A stretch of DNA of 64,000 bases from Apricaphanius iberus (Eukaryota > Chordata > Actinopteri > Cyprinodontiformes > Aphaniidae). The translations under genes were made by a program, and so were the position numbers. Positions 59,179-64,000 of this stretch are shown here, piece by piece; position 1 is the stretch's first letter; each line of letters opens with the position of its first letter. The stretch is taken from assembly GCA_028564705.1 (NCBI GenBank), contig JAPXFQ010000385.1:2604001-2668000 (forward strand), read 5' to 3'. Under the pieces are notes generated by a model. The model was not told where the DNA came from. It ran no database searches and was given only the letters and a program-made list of their open reading frames with translations.

Positions 59179-62100
59179 CTATCCACTGGCCTTGCTACTG
59201 CTCGCAGCTCCACTTTTAAACTTCACTACCATGACTGTGATGTTGTCAGGGCAGCCGCGGTAGAACGACTGGAGGACGATGCTCTTAGCCCCGAAGTGAG
59301 GCTCATCTAGGCGCTCGCGGACAAAACGCACTGCCTCCTCATTACTGAAGGCGTCCCATAGACCGTCAGATGCTAGGATCATGAACTCAGGCTGCAGTTT
59401 GTCCAGGTCAAAGGTCATTATATCTGGGTCGGGAATGACCACGTTGAGGTTCTTGAGAGGATAGTCCCCCAGGGAGCGAGACATAGCCAGGATTCCCTGA
59501 ACTCTCCAGGATCCATTAAAACTGATGAAGCCTCCTGCAAGTAAACAGTTATGTAGAGTTATGCAAAAACAATCTATAAAACTGTTCTAATTAAAAATCT
59601 ATTAAAAAAGTATTTAGATACTGTGATTATGACCATGAAAAAGCTTGTAGACTATAGCTATTTTGAAACGCATAAAAATTATTTTTAACAAAATATAATT
59701 TGAAAAACCAGAGGAAAAAATGTCACCAAAAAAATAAGTGCAACAGCACTAGTGTAGAAAATTATAATGACGTAAACTGACGACTAAAACTGGGTTAAAC
59801 TGGGAAAAAAGGACCTGAGTCATTTTACACATAAACTGGCCATAATAGAGATCTTGTTTCATTCAATAAATTTATTATAATCTAGAAATACTTGAATGCT
59901 AGCAAAAAACGTTTTTGTAATACATAATCAAATGAGAACAGTGCATAGTTCACTGAGACATTCGTGTGCAGTGTTTTGTTTTTTCCGTAATGCAGTACAT
60001 TTTTACAGCATGCCATTTCACGTTTCTCCTATAGATGGCAACAAAGAACACTAAAATCCAATATAGCTAAGGTTGGTGCAGTAGACTATCTTGGATGCAT
60101 TGCAGTACTGTCTCAGCATATACCTGCCCTTTTGATCCTCTTGCGCTCTTTAAGTTGATATGGTTTGTGGTCATGCGACAGTGCAACAGCATTCCCATCT
60201 TTGTCACATAACACCCCGCGAGAGTCTCCAACGTTGGCCACAGTGAGCTCTCTGTCTGATAGAAGCGCCATCAGACATGTTGTACCTGAATGGGAAATTT
60301 GAAGGAAACAACAGAAACCAGAATATGTTTAAAATCGCATCATCATCTTTAATTAACAATTCATATATTTAAATTGTACTCATTTTCATCTACAAAGTGG
60401 TAAAAGAAGCTCAAGATGTTTTAATTACCATGATTGTACATTATTGTTAGTGCTAAGAGTAAATGTTAATGACAACTTCAGTTTAGCTAATATCCTTGAA
60501 GTTTGATAATCATTATCTTCAGTTGAACTCTTGTTATTTTTTTCTTCAGTTAAGTACAGTGCCTTGAAAAAGGATTAAAACCCCTAAACTTGTCATTTTT
60601 CTGCAAACAACCACAAACTTTAATGTATTATTTTTTAGTTGATCTGGTAGACTAATATAATGTAGTGCATAATTGTGAAGTAAAAGGAAACAGATAAAAT
60701 TTCTGCCTTTTATTTTGGCCCCTGCTGAATTCTGATTGGCCCCCTGAGGTGCCGCTGTCCTGTCACTCATGTCCTATGCACCTTGATCAGGCCATATGTG
60801 GGTGCAATTCCAAGTCCAAATATTGGTTATGCTAATGAGCCAGATAGTACTTTACCTTTATGTATTAAACGTCTGATTAATCTTGTTTTGTAAATATATT
60901 TATTGAATATTTACTAATTATATGGAACACATAAAATATAAAGAACAACATTTAACCCATAATTACATTCAGGAGTCATAGTCAAGTGTTAGCTGCATGT
61001 ATGCAAACAAATAAAAAAATATGAATTTATACGAGGATTGTACAATGTTAGACAGCATACACTGATGCTATAATAAAAATGTTTTTGAGGATTTTTGAAA
61101 TATTAAGTCCAATATATGACAAAAATGGTTTCCTTGTTTTGACCAAAAATATAGTATATATAATATAGTAATATTAAGGTGGCGTCAGAAAATTAGCCTT
61201 CATTTGAGCTTTCTTTTATATTCATTAGTAATAATTGGGTTAGTTATTCAACCAAAAATAAAGAATTGTTATTTAAATTAATCAAGCTTGTTAACTGTAG
61301 CATAGGGGGGAAATAATGTTACTTCATATATTATTGTATTATTCCATTAATCATCAGTTATGTTGCAGTTAAATTTCCTTTCCCACAATTCCTTCAAATA
61401 AGTAGGTTTCCCTTAATTGTGACATATTGAAGCATTATAAAATGTGCTAATTAAAGTAGCCAACATGGTCAAAAAAATGCAGTCTTTCTGTATCTTATAT
61501 ACCATGATATACCACAAGTGTAGAATTTCTCTTAATAAAATCCCAGACCTGTAACTTTGAAGTTTGTTTGGAATTCTGTATTTTTCAACTAGTTGATTAA
61601 ATACAATCAGGGTAAAATCTTCCCAATAGATCAAGTATGTTCAGCTGTTAAAAAGGAGATTACTGAGCCTTCTCTTGGTGTCCTGTTTACTTTGTTAGTT
61701 TGACCAACGCAGATATTATTCTGGTGTTCCTCTTTCATCCACAAACATTCCCAAAAAACTCATACTATTTGTGGCTTTAAAAATTTATACAAGGGTGAAT
61801 TTTCTTTAAATGCTGTTTGTTTTTCGATTTTGTTAATATACACTAAAAATACATGCAAAATTACATTAAACTGTTTCAATATGAAGTGGGTGGTTAAATC
61901 TATCTGCCTTACCAAAACCGGTAATTGTGTGTAAGGATGTTGAACTAATACTAGGCCCCTTTATCAATATTGTGGCCCCTTGATGGCCCCATACTCAGAA
62001 AGATCCTAGATCTGCCACTGTGTAGAATGGTAATTTTCATACACAAAAATTGTGTTTTATTTAAATCAGAAAGAACCATTTTGATCTCATCTGATCAGAG

Positions 62101-63745
62101 AACCTTCTTTCACGTGTTTGCAATGACACCAACCTGGATTGTGGAAAACCAAAGCCTAGTTTATGCTTCTCCGTTTTTGACGGAGACGGAATGACGAAAC
62201 GGCATTATCCTTCAATGCAAGGTCTCTCTGTCACCTACGCAAGGACGCACAGAGTAGAGGACCAATTTTTAACAATCCGTCTCCGTCAACGGGGAGCATA
62301 TGCATCTTATTGGTCAGTTTCAGTAACAGCCAGAGATCGCTTTATAGTCGCTCTAATCAGTAGTTAAATTGAAAGGATAATTTATCTTATCTGTTCTTGT
62401 GGCGATTTTGAACACAAGGAGGTGTAGGAAAACAACAAAAAAGGCTGCTGTGTTTTTTCAATGCGTTTCTAGAGGATTCTATGAGCATCACTTCTAGTAA
62501 AAAGCTTTACAGCTTAATAAAAACATACTGTCTGTCGTTCATTGCTCCTTGAGGAAGAAATACATTCGCAAGGCAGATGCCATGAAAAGTTAGAACCCCC
62601 TGCTGTCCTGGTCAAGCAAAGCTGAAAAAACAATGGATAGTGGAGAGAAAAAGCAGACTACTATAAACAAACACCCAGCTCTGCTGAGGATCTCTTATTA
62701 ATGTCCATAAAGTTAGTTTAGGTTGAAGGTTATGTTTTTGGTAGGTTTGCAGTTATGACACCCTCTTCCTTTTTTCAGATAACGGATGATACACCGTCTA
62801 TTTGACATTCCAAGTTTAGTATTGATATTTTGTTTTCTAAGTCTGCTTTAAACATCTCTGCAAATTTATCCCTGGTGCTTTGTTTATTAACGTTATCTAA
62901 TAAATCTTTCACCAAATAGCTGTACTCATACTGATCATAAATTACACTGAATTGGGTTGTTTTTACAAATTAAGGACCTAAATGCATTCAATTGCAAATT
63001 ATTTTTTAGGGTATTAGAGTAAGGGTATTTTAAAAGTTTTAATCTACAAAACATTTAGAACTTTTTTTTCTCTTTCACTTCATACTTATAGGCTACTTCG
63101 TGTGGGTCTATCACCTAAAGTCCCAATAAAACACTTCGTTGTTGCGAGGTGAAAATATGGGTAAAAAATCTAAAATATAAGAATATATTTACAAGGTACT
63201 GTGAAGCCTAAAACCAAATATTAAATTACAGGTCTCTTTTTTGTGAGCTTTAATATGATAATGTTACTTTGAAAAGACCTACAGGGCTATTACTGAGTAA
63301 TAACGTTGCCTGTTTTGTCATAATGAATACTAAAACAGTGAAAACTGAGTCTTACAATTTAGATCAAGATAAATCAACATAGCCTCTAAATAATTGCTGC
63401 AAAGCAAGTTATGTTACACCTGACTGTATGATAGTGCGCTATAAACAAAGTTGGACTGATTGACTAATAACATCTCGGCCAGTAACAAAAGGTTTATGCC
63501 ATTTTTTCAGAGGGCTCCTTTCTCCCTTCATTTGCCTGCTGCATTTCATGTTCATTTATCCCCTCCCAACCTGCTTCATCATGGTTGGCGGAGAGCTTGT
63601 CCAGCATCTCCCGATCCACAGCCAGGATGCGCTGCTCCAGAATGTTGGCGTAACAGACAGCGCTCTCCCTCTTCTCCCTCTCAAAGGCCTGCAGCTGCTG
63701 CCTCAAAGACTCAGGCAGGTGGGCTTTCGCATAATCAGCTGCAGC
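59179..63745 (-). CDS. ppm1l: protein phosphatase 1L, last three coding exons (gene continues past the right edge)
   Basis: Exons in transcript order: 63745-63571, 60285-60124, 59534-59179, with phases that join cleanly. They encode AADYAKAHLPESLRQQLQAF and ILEQRILAVDREM; then ANVGDSRGVLCDKDGNAVAL and DHKPYQLKERKRIK; then FNGSWRVQGILAMSRSLGDY, ILASDGLWDAFSNEEAV and RGCPDNITVMVVKF. These are PP2C (PPM) family blocks, and the Asp residues of SDGLWD and PDNIT are metal ligands. PPM1L is an ER-anchored Ser/Thr phosphatase acting on CERT, IRE1 and TAK1/ASK1 signalling. The N-terminal membrane anchor and the first metal-binding DGH motif must lie beyond 64000. The C-terminus (GAASSSKASG) differs from the mammalian end. 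Introns are 539 and 3285 bp; the larger one carries transposon remnants. Confidence 0.95.
60557..60700 (+). mobile_element. Tc1-like terminal repeat remnant in ppm1l intron
   Basis: cagtgccttgaaaaaggattaaaacccctaaac...acaaccacaaactttaatgtatt...tgtagtgcataattgtgaagt matches the terminal inverted repeat region recalled for a very common teleost DNA transposon. Its transposase is absent. Confidence 0.65.
62050..62150 (+). mobile_element. small DNA-transposon coding remnant
   Basis: tttgatctcatctgatcagagaaccttctttcacgtgtttgcaatg...acctggattgtgg resembles the common teleost transposase-derived wording 'gtctcatctgaccagagcaccttcttccacatgtttg'. It directly abuts the MITE at 62154. Too short to type. 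Confidence 0.5.
62154..62430. mobile_element. partial second copy of the 54410 MITE, inverted
   Basis: Starts gcctagtttatgcttctcc, matching the reversed right end of the 54410-54918 element. Further in, its reverse complement shares tgttcaaaatcgcc and tcctttcaatttaactac with that element. The far end was not found, so the copy is truncated or strongly diverged. Confidence 0.6.
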
Positions 63746-64000
63746 CTGGGGTAGACAGGAAGCCAGAGGAACACACACAGACCCATAATGGTAATTAGAT
63801 GCATAAAATCAGCAAACGGAGGCACAGCGCAGAGTTGTACTTTGTATTGATATGGTCAATAAGCTCAGAAATGTCACAGATATCTAGGAAATATAAACAA
63901 AGAGTACCAAGGTTTACTTTACTTTTACTCTATTTGGCCACTTTTTATTATACCTTCCTCCCATTATCTATTGTAAGAGATTCTTTTCAGGCAGAACATT

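Overview
This is a window of teleost fish nuclear DNA, most likely from a percomorph. It is AT-rich, its genes have spliced introns with GT/AG borders, and it is full of fish-type transposons. Its gene order is shared by vertebrates: schip1 - il12a - c3orf80-like - arl14 - ppm1l. The human 3q25 order is recalled as SCHIP1, IL12A, C3orf80, IFT80, SMC4, TRIM59, KPNA4, ARL14, PPM1L. No trace of the ift80-smc4-trim59-kpna4 block is seen between il12a and arl14.

Layout: 1-13.7 kb is mostly mobile DNA: a broken L1/Tx1 LINE, an L2/Rex-like LINE tail, a hAT element carrying a nested short retroposon, and Tc1/mariner remnants. It also holds a decayed copy (9460-10050) of a gene found further right. 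14.4-20.5 kb carries two intact four-exon genes in tandem (398 and 399 aa). Each encodes a signal or anchor segment, one four-cysteine domain resembling an isolated ZP-N (egg-coat) module, and a long Pro-rich tail. 22-28.8 kb is schip1 with two possible 5' exons; 33.6-35.3 kb is il12a; 40.6-45.1 kb is a complete eight-exon ZP3-type egg-coat gene. 48.1-48.6 kb is a single-exon membrane-protein gene resembling C3orf80. 50.1-50.7 kb (minus) is arl14, and 52.6-52.9 kb (minus) is an unrecognised 97-aa ORF. 59.2 kb to the right edge (minus) holds the last three exons of ppm1l, whose 5' end lies outside the window.

How the genes fit together: schip1 (ankyrin/merlin-associated scaffold), il12a (cytokine subunit), arl14 (small GTPase) and ppm1l (phosphatase) are a conserved neighbourhood, not a pathway. 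The unusual part is the egg-coat signal: a degraded copy, two intact ZP-N-like/Pro-rich paralogues with identical cysteine spacing, and a ZP3 gene about 20 kb away, all on the plus strand. CANNTG E-boxes of the kind used by the oocyte factor FIGLA lie just upstream of two of the three intact genes. The tandem ZP-N-like family is the best candidate here for something little described.

All calls come from reading the sequence and from remembered family features. No database search was run.
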